The notes beneath the pieces are model-generated. The model saw only the letters and a list, made by a program, of their open reading frames with translations, did not search any database and was not told the origin of the DNA. A stretch of DNA of 64,000 nt, from positions 46,411,833-46,475,832 of the forward strand of contig NC_088866.1 of NCBI RefSeq assembly GCF_032884065.1, read 5' to 3'. The DNA is from Artemia franciscana (lineage: Eukaryota > Arthropoda > Branchiopoda > Anostraca > Artemiidae). The translations under genes were made by a program, and so were the position numbers. Positions 1 to 8,830 of this stretch are shown in pieces (the first letter of the stretch is position 1; each line of letters opens with the position of its first letter).

Positions 1-579
1 GCTATTCTTATTGGTCAGTATTAGACAAGGAACCAGCAAGGAAATTCATCGACGGTAAAAAGGCTCACTTGAAAAATAGTGTTATAACTTTAAAATGTTT
101 ATGTTATTTTTACTGATACTTTTGTTAGTTTTTGTAAAGTCCCTTTTCTTTGCTTTGGTTTAAAACCCCGTATCTTAAAGGCTACCAATACCTGTGAGTA
201 TACGGTTTTCAGTATTTTTGTTCTGATTGACCTTTTTGGAACTTGTTTTGGCTTGTCTAAGAAAGACAATACTTATTTTACATAGGTTACAGTGTTACTG
301 TCTGGACAGTGTAAACAGACTAGTCACGAAAAGGAGTGATCCTCTTTGCCTCTGGACTTAAAAGCATAGGAGGCGGGTGTCACATCTGGATTTCTCTTTC
401 TGGTTCTCACTCGGTTGCGCACAAAAAAAAAGAGAATTACTCGAAGTACAAAGTACGAAGGAGGCGGTGTTAAACCGGATTTCTTGCGTGATTTTGAGCT
501 TACATACATTTCTTGAACTAATAGACTACTTCCTAGTGCCATTTTTTATTTAAATACGTTTCTAGCATTATGAATTAGA
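1..579. other. no gene seen; presumed intron
   Basis: AT-rich non-coding sequence with many stops in all frames. I see no splice-bounded coding segment, tRNA or clear repeat. If the formin-like gene ending at 5893 extends to the left, this stretch lies in its last intron, but no upstream exon is visible to prove it. Confidence 0.4.
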
Positions 580-1545
580 ATGGGAAAGTGCAAATTCTGG
601 GAGACTTGGTTGGAAGAGCAACGGGAAACCAAGGGAAAGAGTGCTGTAAAGCCATTTCATGAGATCTGTTATTTTTCTACTGCTCTATCTGCAATACATC
701 GCTTGTCTGTTATAAGGGCTCCTACGATTCACTGCAGAACGCCAGAAGTGCTGAACATAGAAAAATATTACCATAAAGCTAATGCTGAATCAGCTTCATC
801 TCTCGACAGCATCTTCCATGAAGAGTGCCAAAGCGGCAAAACTGTCCATGTACCTAGGTCCTTACGTAGTGCGGGATGATACAACAGTTACAGAAACTGC
901 ATGGGCTCTGAAGATGATTGAGTATGACTATTCTGTGAAATCTGCAAGCGGAACAGAAGATAACTGGAAGATAACTCTTGATGAAGTGGGCAGTAAGCAG
1001 CTGTTGAAACTTTTTGCATCACAATGAAGTTTCAAAGCCAGTTTCTGTTCACAGTTTATTATATGTCGCCTGGAAGTTACCCATCGCGACGCAAAAAGAC
1101 ATATTGGTTGACGAATTTAAGCTGGTCCGGTTATCCGGACTTCCATTGGAGCCAGAAAAGGATCGACGACAAGTGGATCAACGTGATCCAAGGAGCAAAA
1201 TATCCAAACCTGTCTGAAGTCGAAAGAAAAAATGCTTTGACCGTTTCAAACGGGTCTGCCAGCATTGAGTAGAGTTTCTCCCTTTCTGTGCGAGTTCTCA
1301 GCGTAGAAAGAATTTGATGAATAAGCAATTTTTGAATGCAAAACGTTGTGATAAATATGTGATTGTGATAAATAAGTGAGGCAGATTAGGAGGAAATGAG
1401 CAAAACGTTGCTGTCACTGAAGACTTGATAAAACTGGCCAAATACGCTAGAAAGAGCTATGATTTGTATCTACTACAGGAAAAAGCCTTGAAAGAAAAAC
1501 TGAGAAAGAGTGGCATGATTTGGAGGCAAAAGAAGGGTTGAGAGA
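580..1545 (+). pseudogene. hAT-like transposase C-terminal relic
   Basis: No single frame is open throughout, but consecutive pieces in shifting frames read like the end of an hAT-superfamily transposase (a DNA-cutting enzyme of cut-and-paste transposons). The piece at 780-1023 reads VTETAWALKMIEYDYS, similar to the segment before the catalytic core's insertion domain. Around 1080-1120 an ILVDEFKL piece appears. From 1150 the frame reads RIDDKWINVI, then KYPNLSEV, then a SNGSASIE-stop-SFSLSVRVLS stretch, which fits the hAT dimerisation signature (YPxL, then N-A-x-x-E-R-x-F-S). An in-frame TAG at about 1270 replaces the usual residue after the conserved E. A basic tail follows to about 1545. 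Several frameshifts and stops make it dead. The family call is by motif pattern only; the N-terminal half (580-780) is not recognised. Confidence 0.45.
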
Positions 1546-1590
1546 GTAGCAGCTCGCTAAAACCCATTTGAAAACACAGACAATAGATGC

Positions 1591-1600
1591 NNNNNNNNNN
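1591..1600. other. assembly gap (10 N)
   Basis: Ten N bases separate the hAT-like relic from the A-rich Helitron-associated array. The true distance across the gap, and so the 5' end of the Helitron copy to its right, is unknown. Confidence 0.99.
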
Positions 1601-3110
1601 AAACTAAAAAAGGCAAAAACTACAAAAAAAACTAAAAACTAATAAAAAAAATAAAAAAGCTAAAAACTAAAAAAACTAAAAAAAGGCAAAAACTACAAAA
1701 AAAACTAAAAACTAATAAAAAAGCTAAAAAACTAAAAAAACTAAAAAAAGGCAAAAACTACAAAAAAAAACTAAAAACTAATAAAAAAAAATAAAAAAGC
1801 TAAAAAACTAAAAAAACTAAAAAAACTAAAAAAAAGGTAAAAAACGAAAAAAACTAAAAACTAAAAAAAACTAAAAAAAAGGGAAAAAAACTGAAAAATA
1901 AGCTAAAATAAAGGTAAAAACCAATAAAAAACTAAAAAAAAAACTGAAAAAACTAAAAAAAGGCAAAAACTACAAAAAAAACTAAAAACTAATAAAAAAA
2001 GTAAAAAAGCTAAAAAACTAAAAAAACTAAAAAAACTAAAAAAACTAAAAAAAGGTAAAAAACTAAAAAAAATAAAAAATAAAAAAAAAACTAAAAAAAA
2101 GGAAAAAACTGAAAAATAAGCTAAAATAAAGGTAAAAACCAATAAAAAACTAAAAAGAAAAAAAGGAAAAAACTAAAAAAAATTTTCATCTAAAAAACTA
2201 AAAAAAACTAAAAAAGGTAAAAACTAAAAGAACTAAAAAAGAAAAAAAATAAATGACGAAACTCAAAGAGAAAGCGACCAGGACAAAAGGAATGTTCGAT
2301 TAGCAATCAACAAAGCACCGGGAAGCACCGGGACACAGGGAGTATGAATGACGACCAGGACATAAGTAAAAAAAAAAATTAACAAAACTAAAAAGAAGTT
2401 AAAAACTACAAAAAAACTAAAAAGAAAAAAAACTAAAAACTAATAAAAAAACTAAAAAATCTAAAAATCTAAATAAACTAAAAAAGAAAAAAAAAGGAAA
2501 AAAATAAAGGAGAAAAACCAACGGGGACACCGGGGGAAACAGGGGGATATAAATGACGACCGGGACAAAAAAACTAAAAAGAAGCTAAAAAACTAAAAAA
2601 ACTAAAAAAAGGCAAAAACTACAAAAAAAACTAAAAACTAATAAAAAAGCTAAAAAACTAAAAAAACTAAAAAAAAGGCAAAAACTACAAAAAAAATAAA
2701 AACTAATAAAAAAAATAAAAAAGCTAAAAAACTAAAAAAACTAAAAAAACTAAAAAAAGGTAAAAAACTAAAAAAACTAAAAACTAAAAAAAAACTAAAA
2801 AAGGTAAAAACTAAAAGAACTAAAAAAGAAAAAAATAAATGACGACACTCAAAGAGAAAGCGACCAGGACAAAAGGAATGTTCGATTAGCAATCAACAAA
2901 GCACCGGGACACAGGGAGTATAAATGACGACCAGGACACAAGTAAAAAAAAAAATTAACAAAACTAAAAAGAAGGTAAAAACTACAAAAAAACTAAAAAG
3001 AAAAAAAAACTAAAAACTAATAAAAAAACTAAAAAATCTAAAAATCTAAATAAACTAAAAAAGAAAAAAAAGGAAAAAAATAAAGGAGAAAAACAAAACT
3101 AAAAAACGAA
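1601..3110. repeat. A-rich minisatellite with higher-order units
   Basis: The tract is built from variants of a short unit, CTAAAAAA with GGTAAAA and ACTACAAAAAA interruptions. A longer composite unit is visible: the block at about 2255-2370 recurs at about 2840-2945, roughly 586 bases later. Each block starts with AAAGAGAAAGCGACCAGGAC and carries a short piece matching the helicase motif (GTTCGATTAGCAATCAACAAAGC). So the array grew as a unit that includes a stub of the Helitron coding end. Any long minus-strand ORF here is low-complexity Phe/Leu and not a gene. Confidence 0.8.
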
Positions 3111-3114
3111 TGTA

Positions 3115-3340
3115 TATACAGACCGGTACACCGGGATACAAAAAAAAAGGAAAAAAATAAAGGAGAAAAACAAAACTAAAAAACGAATGTATATACAGAC
3201 CGGGACACCGAGATACAAATGATGACCGGGACCCGGGACACAGGGAATATAAATGACGACCGGGACACAGGGACACAACTACAACGGGGACACCGGGGGA
3301 AACAGGGGGATGTAAATGACGACCGGGACACCGGGACAGG
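3115..3340. repeat. GC-rich minisatellite (GACGACCGGGACACAGGG)
   Basis: Degenerate copies of GACGACCGGGACAC with AGGGAATATAAAT spacers. It lies immediately 5' of the helicase C-terminal segment and is open in the same frame for a stretch (D-D-R-D-T-G units), so it looks like an expansion inside or next to the former ORF. The same unit accompanies every Helitron relic in the window. Confidence 0.8.
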
Positions 3341-3541
3341 GAATGGTCGATTAGCAATCACCATCAACAAAGCTCAAGGGCAATCATTAGAATCATGAGG
3401 TATAGATCTGAATACAGATTGTTTTCCCATGGACCATTATATGTTGCATGTTCAAGAGTCGGTAAACCTGACAATCTATTTATATGCAAAGACAATGGGA
3501 CAGCAAAGAATGTTGTATATTCGCAAGTTTTACGTAGTTAA
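3341..3541 (+). pseudogene. Helitron helicase C-terminal fragment (copy A)
   Basis: Reads GRLAITINKAQGQSLE, the helicase motif V region of the PIF1-like domain of Helitron proteins, then [15 protein letters not shown], the motif VI region with its conserved S-R, and ends LRS-stop at 3541. An in-frame TGA follows QSLES, and a one-base deletion in the run before the CFSHG-like motif puts the second part out of frame. The fragment is non-functional. The walker motifs and Rep domain are absent. Confidence 0.8.
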
Positions 3542-3619
3542 AACCATATATATATATATATCTATATTCACAGGTGGGACATAGGGACACAACTACAATG
3601 GCGCGTAACTATTATGGCG

Positions 3620-3715
3620 CGTAACGACTTACGCGCGCGGGGGGGCTTGGGGGGGGCGCGAAGCGCCCCCACCAACTAGGTGTTGGGGTGGCGCGAAGCG
3701 CCACCCCAACAGCTA

Positions 3716-3716
<1 letters not shown>
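3620..3716 (+). other. Helitron 3' terminus with two stem-loops
   Basis: Two GC-rich hairpins in tandem: GGGGGCGCGAAGCGCCCCC then ACCAACTAGG, and GGGGTGGCGCGAAGCGCCACCCC then AACAGCTAGT. Each has a GAAG loop and is followed within about ten bases by CTAG. A single hairpin plus CTRR is the family norm; the doubling is shared by the other copies in the window. Direct sequence observation; the role as a rolling-circle terminator is family knowledge. Confidence 0.8.

Positions 3717-3802
<86 letters not shown>
3717..3802. repeat. (TA)n microsatellite between inverted Helitrons
   Basis: About 43 TA units. It starts at the T following the CTAG end of copy A and runs straight to the helicase stop codon of copy B on the other strand. 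Copy B therefore has lost its own hairpin end, or the two elements recombined within their TA tracts. Confidence 0.95.
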
Positions 3803-3805
<3 letters not shown>

Positions 3806-3806
<1 letters not shown>

Positions 3807-4012
3807 TAACTACGTAAAACTTGCAAATATACAACATTCTTCGCTGTCCCATTGTCTGTACATATAAATAGATTGTCAGGTTTTACCGACTCTTGAACAT
3901 GCAACATATAATTGTCCATGGGAAAAACAATCCGTACTCGGATCTGTACCTCATTATTCTAATGATTGCCCTTGAGCTTTGTTGATGGTTATTGCTAATC
4001 AAACATTCCCTG
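3806..4012 (-). pseudogene. Helitron helicase C-terminal fragment (copy B)
   Basis: Minus-strand reading ends with the same LRS-stop (TAA at 3806-3808) and contains the [12 protein letters not shown] motif region and the ITINKAQGQ region. One extra T in the run near 3880 (TTTTACC where the other copies have TTTACC) shifts the frame. Only the last helicase motifs are present. Confidence 0.75.
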
Positions 4013-4264
4013 TGTCCCCATCGTCATTTATATATCCCCCTCTGCCCCCCGGCGTCCCCGTTTTAGTTGTGTCCTGTGTCCCAGTCGTCATTTATAGTCG
4101 ACAAACATGACGTCAGTCGACACACAAACATGACGTCAGGCGACACACACGTCCCAGTCGTCATTTGTGTCCCGGTGTCCCAGTCTGTAATTTCTCTTTG
4201 AGTGTCTCGGTCGTCATTTATATTCCCTGTGTCCCGGTCTGTATATACATTCGTTTTTTGAATT

Positions 4265-5105
4265 GGTATATGATGAAATAAATTTTTTGTTTTTTTCCTT
4301 TTTAGTTTTTTTTTTGGTTTTTACCTATCTTTTAGCTTTTTAGTTTTTTTTTTCTTTTTTCTTTTTAGTTTTTTTTGTAGTTTTACCTTTTTTAGTTTTT
4401 TTTTCTAGTTTTTTTAGTTTTCTTTTTCTCCTTTATTTTTCAGTTTTTTTCCTTTTTTAGTTTTTTTCTTTTTCAGTTTTTAGTTTTTTTTATTGGTTTT
4501 TCTTTTTTTTTTCTTTTTAGTTTTTTTGCTGTTTTTACCCTTTTTTTAGTTTTTTTAGTGTTTTTTTCTTTTTTAGTTTTTAGTTTTTTACCTTTTTTTT
4601 AGTTTTTTAGCTTTTTTAGTTTATTTAGTAGTTTTTACCTGTTTTTTATTTATTTTTTTTTTTAGTTTTTTTTCTTCTTTTGTATTTATGCTAAAGCCAA
4701 GGTTCGAACCTGGAACCTCTCGGACCTAGAACCTGGAACATAACGCTTTACCAACTCAGCTACTTCGGCTTGAATACATTTACCTTTTTTAGTTTTTTTT
4801 TTATTTTTATTTTTATTTTTCTTAGTTTTCTTTTTCTCCTTTATTTTTCAGTTTTTTTCCTTTTTTTTAGTTTTTTTTTCTTTTTCAGTTTTTAGTTTTT
4901 TAGTTTTTTTTTTATTAGTTTTTAGTTTTTTTCTTTTTAGTTTTTTTGTAGATTTTACCTTTTTTTTAGTTTTTTTTTAGTTTTTTTTTAGTTTTTTAGT
5001 TTTTTACCCTTTTTAGTTTTTTTTTAGTTTTTTAGTTTTTTTTAGTATTTTCTTTTTAGTTTTTTTTGTAGTTTTTATCTTTTTTAGTTTTTTTTTCTTC
5101 TTTTG
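4265..5105. repeat. T-rich minisatellite (TTTTTTAG units)
   Basis: Complement of the A-rich array of copy A, built of TTTTTAG and TTTTACC units, interrupted by the tRNA-like module at 4689-4769. No coding capacity beyond low-complexity frames. Confidence 0.8.
4689..4769 (-). pseudogene. tRNA-like module 1 in Helitron B
   Basis: The minus strand begins GCCGAAG-TA-GCTGAGTTGGTAAAGC, which has a pol III A-box-like D arm. It ends CCAGG-TTCGAAC-CTTGG, a B box and T arm, then CTTTAGC-A. The end pairs with the 5' GCCGAAG except for one mismatch and one G-T pair. The anticodon arm cannot be folded properly; the middle holds a duplicated GAACCTGGAAC. It is therefore a tRNA-derived module, not a working tRNA. 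Near-identical modules lie at 57424-57506 and, with a changed acceptor arm, at 5107-5186 and 57791-57865. Confidence 0.55.
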
Positions 5106-5106
5106 T

Positions 5107-5186
5107 ATTAATGCTAAAGCCAAGGTTCGAACCTGGAACCTCTCGGACCTAGAACCTGGAACATAACGCTTTACCAACTGAGCTAC
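5107..5186 (-). pseudogene. tRNA-like module 2 in Helitron B
   Basis: Second copy of the tRNA-derived module (A box AGCTCAGTTGGTAAAGCG, B box GGTTCGAACC) about 418 bases from the first. The 5' acceptor half is replaced by a TACAGTAGCTC sequence, so no acceptor stem forms. It borders the SINE-like block that follows. Confidence 0.5.
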
Positions 5187-5195
5187 TGTATTTGT

Positions 5196-5345
5196 ATCGG
5201 ATTAACGACGCTTCTTGACTACTAAGGTCCCTGCGTCGGCCCTGTAGTGCAGTCCTGCAGCATGGTTCGATCTCTGGGTCCCGTATTACCACGTTAAGGT
5301 CAAACCCACTGCGCCAACACAGGTAGTTATATAACTGAGCTACTT
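5196..5345 (-). mobile_element. tRNA-derived SINE-like block
   Basis: On the minus strand it reads GTTGGCGCAGTGGGTTTGAC (A-box-like) and then GAGATCGAACCATGC (B-box-like) about 50 bases later. A unique tail follows, ending in GATACAAATACAAATA. The paired pol III promoter boxes suggest a SINE head. A copy with the same flanks is at 57868-58030, so it is now part of the Helitron cargo. Confidence 0.5.
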
Positions 5346-5440
5346 CGGCTTGAATACATTCGTTTTTGAATTGGTATGTGATGAAATAATTCAGACGTCA
5401 CATGCGGACAGTGACGTCACTCGACAGACACACAGACAAC

Positions 5441-5677
5441 TACATGAAGGGGGGAAAATTAGCCATGTCTTGATGCCCACTTAATTGGACTATCTGTCTT
5501 GGCTTTTTCTATAATTAGCCATGACTTGACTTGCCCACAACTATTCCATTTTTAATTCAAAAATCAACGGATTTAACATAGTAATATTACCCCTACAAAT
5601 TATAATTACTATGTATTACTATTATATATATTACTTAACTTATATATGTACAATGTTCTTTTCCTTCTCTTATCTAG
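5441..5677 (+). other. intron end with splice acceptor
   Basis: AT-rich sequence ending in a pyrimidine-rich tract (TTCTTTTCCTTCTCTTATCTAG, split here as TTCTTTTCC and TTCTCTTATCTAG) with AG at 5676-5677. This is a strong 3' splice site directly before the formin-like exon. Confidence 0.7.
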
Positions 5678-5893
5678 GATGCTGTTATAAGTGAGTTGAA
5701 GTTGAAAACAAAGAATGTGCAAGAAAAAAAGATTCTTCCAACAGAAGACGTGTATCACGGAGCCTTAGAAGATATTTTATTAGGTCTCAAATCAGAACCT
5801 TATAGGCGGGCTGATGCTCTGCGGCGATCACAGCGAAGGCGTAACGCCAGCGTAAGAATGTCACGTGGAGGCTCAGAAGAAATTGATGTTTAA
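5678..5893 (+). CDS. Formin-like protein (FMNL/Frl type), terminal exon
   Basis: This is the last coding exon of a formin, an actin-nucleating and elongating protein regulated by Rho-family GTPases. The 71 codons start D-A-V-I-S-E-L and carry [18 protein letters not shown], then ALRRSQRRR, and end S-E-E-I-D-V-stop. The acidic and hydrophobic helix followed by a basic cluster is the C-terminal autoregulatory (DAD) region, which folds back on the N-terminal DID. Vertebrate FMNL isoforms end with a very similar EDII..LRNQPYRRADAVRRS arrangement. The start is set by the acceptor at 5676-5677, phase 0. The FH1, FH2 and DID exons lie outside the window or beyond the repeats to the left. The last five or six codons match units of the tandem repeat that follows, so the extreme C-terminus may be repeat-derived. 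The family call is from recognition of the motif, without a search. Confidence 0.7.
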   Translation, partial: DAVISELKLKTKNVQEKKILPTEDVYHGALEDILLGLKSEPYRRADALRRSQRRRNASVRMSRGGSEEIDV

Positions 5894-6780
5894 CTTGACA
5901 GGGTCTAAAGTGATTCAGCACGATGCATTTTGTATATGTGTTGAAACTGTAAGACCCTACCAAGGGACGGTATTATGGTTCAGAATATCCAATCATGATT
6001 TCGAAGGATATTGATGTATAGATGGACCGGTTCTAATGTGATTCTGTATGGTGCATCTTGGATATGTGTTATGACTGTAAGACTCTAAGCAAGGAACGTT
6101 ATATTAGTCAAAGAATATTCAACGGTGATTCAGTAGAAATTTTTATGCCACTAGATTTCTACTAAGGTGATTCAGTATGATGAATCTTTGAAATGTGTTA
6201 AAACTATTGAGCTCTATCAAGGAGCAGAGTGCTCGTTTGATAATATCCAATGGGGATTCAGAAGAAATTGATGCACATATTGACCAGTTTTTCTATTATA
6301 ATATATGCCATCTTGGTTTAGAAATGCGCTTAGGGAGAATGCGCGAGTGATTCAGAAAAAAATTGACGTTTAACTTGACCGGTTCTAAGGTGATTTTTTA
6401 TGATTCATCTTTGGGTTTGAGTGAAATAGGGGTGAAATTCCCTATGAGAATGGTATTTTAACAATTTTTGATCATGTCAGGCTGTTGTGAAAAATGACCA
6501 ATGGTTGTGCAGAACGATTTGAGGTCTTGACCGGCTTTAAGATGATTTGGTATGATTGATCTTTGGGTATGAGTTTAAAACTTTAAGGTTTTATCCAGGG
6601 AGGGGTATACGTAATACTATTTTGATAATTCCCGGCGGTTATTCAGAATAATTTATTGTGTGATTTGATCGGTTTTGAAATGATTTGGTACGATTCATCT
6701 CTGGGTGTAAGGTGTAAATTTGAAAGGTTCTGTAGGGATATACGGGAATCTGTACTGAATTGATGCTAGTGTGTTAGTTT
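5870..6780 (+). repeat. ~129-bp degenerate tandem repeat forming the 3' UTR
   Basis: At least seven diverged units. The landmark GATTCAGAAGAAATTGATG recurs at about 5882, 6009, 6138, 6267, 6362, 6518 and 6647 (spacings near 127-130, one shortened to ~95, one ~155). Each unit goes on with a T-TTGACCGGTTCTAAGGTGATT element and a TGTGTTAAAACTGTAAGACTC element. The first unit starts inside the formin-like CDS, at the codons for S-E-E-I-D-V-stop. No second coding frame spans the array. Confidence 0.75.
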
Positions 6781-6839
6781 TTACCAAAAATCAGCTTTTT
6801 ACGTGATTGGTTTCAAGGGGATGCGGTATGAGGCTTTTT

Positions 6840-7185
6840 AATTTTTAAGGCAGTACATTGTGATGGTATACATGAATAAATGACAGTGTAACACTAAGGA
6901 GGGGGGATAACCTATAATGGATTGGAAGGAATGGGTATGCTCGGCTCTATTTCCAGTGGTTTCGGTTTGAGGTTTAGTATTGAAGGTCCTGCTTTTTTAT
7001 ATTAAGTTTTGAAGGTGGTGAGGGCTTATATCCATCAGTAAAAACATTTGTTCTCAGAAAGAGGGTACATTTTTAAGACGGTACATTGCAATGTTATACA
7101 TTGATAAATGACTGTGTAACAGTGGGGGAAAATGGCCTACAATGCATCAGCCGTTTTCAAGTGATTTTGGTATGATATTTAGTTC
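6840..7185 (+). repeat. second tandem pair downstream of formin exon
   Basis: A block with GGTACATTG, GTATACAT and GATAAATGACTGTGTAAC is present at about 6847 and again at about 7076, some 230 bases apart, each followed by a CCTATAATG or CCTACAATG element. An AATAAA at 6875-6880 could serve as the polyadenylation signal of the formin-like transcript, but I see no decisive downstream element. Confidence 0.5.
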
Positions 7186-8175
7186 AAAGGGTGGTCTTCT
7201 TCTTTTGATAAGTTTAAATGTTAAATTAAGTTTTAATTTTGCAACTTAGGATAGAACTAAAGTTCTGTCCCCTTCGATAAAATTAAGCCCCATTAAAGTT
7301 GAAAGTTGGCTGTGGCTATTCAAAAGCATTATTTATTTATTATTACAACAAAGCCTATTATTATAAATACATATTATACATTATTACAAACACTACAAAT
7401 ACAAATTATTATAAAAAAATAAACCTTGGCACAAAGCTTGTCTTGTAAATTAAGAACATTTGCTGTTGCACAAACAAGAAACAGGAAATGAGAAAAAAAA
7501 TAGAGAAAACTAAATGAAAAAAAACAAAAAAAAACGCAAACATCTTTGAACAATCTATTGAAAAATAGAATACACAAAATTTTAGTGCTATTAATATACG
7601 TTAAAATTTTAAAATATTTAATGCTATAGAACTTCTCTAATTACTAGTGGCTTTATTGCCCTTGCTTTGCTCGAGCTTATTATCTGTGTTGCACAACGTG
7701 ATCAGCAACTTTTCTTGGACTTTTTCACTTCAATATGGAATCCATCATTTTAGAAAGTGTTTTTTTAATTAGTATTGCCTTTATTTGCCATGATTTCCTT
7801 GAGCTTATTATTATTACCATTTTCTATGTGTTGGATAACACAATTAAGAGCTTTCTTTGAAGTTGATTCACTTCAACATAATATCATGTATTGTAGAGAG
7901 ATTTTCTCAGTCAGTGTTGCTTTTGTTCTTGGTGTTGAATGACGTGATAAAGTGCGGTTCATTTTATAGAGTTTGTACTTTAAAAGGGGTGTGATGAAAG
8001 GGGGGTGCGTTCCAAAAGGCAACTGCCACTACTGAGGATTAACAATACATTATTTTTATATTATACTATTAATTATTGATAATTACAATTAATTATTATT
8101 GTTAATATTATTAGTTGCGTTCCAAAAAAAAAGATTATAAAACGTTTGTCAGTTGTTTGTGTAGTAAGCGCCGAA
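7186..8175. other. non-coding, with a diverged ~140-bp duplication
   Basis: No gene seen. Between about 7640 and 7930 a unit with TTGAGCTTATTATT, a CACTTCAATAT element and an AGTGTTGC element occurs twice or three times in diverged form. The rest is AT-rich single-copy-looking sequence. Confidence 0.4.
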
Positions 8176-8176
8176 A

Positions 8177-8586
8177 GAGCTAAAATGTTAAAGTCTTTTG
8201 TTTTGATGACCTCATCTCATCCTATTTAGGGACGCCCTGCTTTTCTTTTGGCCCTACAAAGATCGCTGAAATTAACGACCTTTAGCACTTCATCCGCAAA
8301 ATGCGTCATAAAAGAGCTAAAATGTTAAAATCTTTTGTTTTGATGACCTCATCTCATCCTATTTAGGGACGCCCTGCTTTTCTTTTGGCCCTACAAAGAT
8401 CGCTGAAATTAACGACCTTTAGCACTTCATCCGCAAAATGCGTCATAAATGAGCTAAAATGTTAAAATCTTTTGTTTTGATGACCTCATCTCATCCTATT
8501 TAGGGACGCCCTGCTTTTCTTTTGGCCCTACATAGATGGCTGAAATAAACGACCTTTAGCAATTCATCCGCAAAATGTATCATAGC
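8177..8586 (+). repeat. 137-bp tandem repeat, three near-identical copies
   Basis: Units begin with GAGCTAAAATGTTAAA at 8177, 8314 and 8451, exactly 137 bases apart. Copies 1 and 2 differ at very few positions; copy 3 has a handful more changes (for example CATAGATGGC for CAAAGATCGC). The high identity indicates recent amplification. No ORF spans it. Confidence 0.92.
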
Positions 8587-8589
8587 CCA

Positions 8590-8815
8590 TCCCTACATTC
8601 CTCTCATTATAACCCTAGAAAGCGAGAAAGAACAATGTTTTTCGACAGCTTACTAATTGAGATACTGTCAGTCAGTTGGGTACCCAAAACACTCAGTCGA
8701 CAATTCGTATGGAAAACATATAGCAATTCCTCCTCCGTTTTTGGAGCGTCCACATTCAGAACTATACTTCCCCACTGTCATCTCTGTGGCTTCCAATATT
8801 CTTGTCTTTGTTCAC
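8590..8815 (-). pseudogene. LINE ORF fragment (antisense to plus strand)
   Basis: The minus strand reads TEEELLYVFHTNCRLSVLG then TQLTDSISISKLS. This matches, in order, the segment just C-terminal to the reverse transcriptase in the LINE family whose later part (RLTDRISNSRLYEKCG) is seen at 45375. The reading stops soon after, and both ends are truncated. It is a dead fragment of the same or a sister LINE family. Confidence 0.55.
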
Positions 8816-8830
8816 AGACTTATCCTCCTA

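Larger units (their letters stand above)
1601..3716 (+). mobile_element. Helitron relic A (3' part, plus strand)
   Basis: A non-autonomous or decayed Helitron (rolling-circle transposon). In order it holds an A-rich minisatellite (1601-3110), a GC-rich minisatellite (3115-3340), the last ~65 codons of a Helitron helicase (3341-3541), a short TA tract, and a 3' terminus with two stem-loops each followed by CTAG (3650-3679 and 3681-3716). The base after the final CTAG is T, as expected for Helitron insertion between A and T. The 5' end is lost in or beyond the gap at 1591-1600. Rep and most of the helicase are missing. It is closely related, in inverse orientation, to the copy at 59024-61300. 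Confidence 0.75.
3803..5440 (-). mobile_element. Helitron relic B (minus strand) with tRNA-like cargo
   Basis: Inverted relative to copy A. Reading the minus strand from right to left, it holds a subterminal CGAGTGACGTCAC region (near 5410-5440), a SINE-like block (5196-5345), two tRNA-like modules (5107-5186 and 4689-4769) separated by A-rich minisatellite, a GC-rich minisatellite (4010-4250) and the helicase C-terminal fragment (3806-4010). The same order recurs at 56412-58120, so the cargo travelled with the element. The 3' hairpin terminus is missing at the TA tract. Confidence 0.7.

Noticed and set aside
1903..3370. Minus-strand ORFs of 80-100 codons rich in Phe, Leu, Ser or Cys-Pro-Gly
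   Set aside because: They are translations of the A-rich and GC-rich minisatellites; the same happens in the mirrored arrays at 58.5-63.7 kb.
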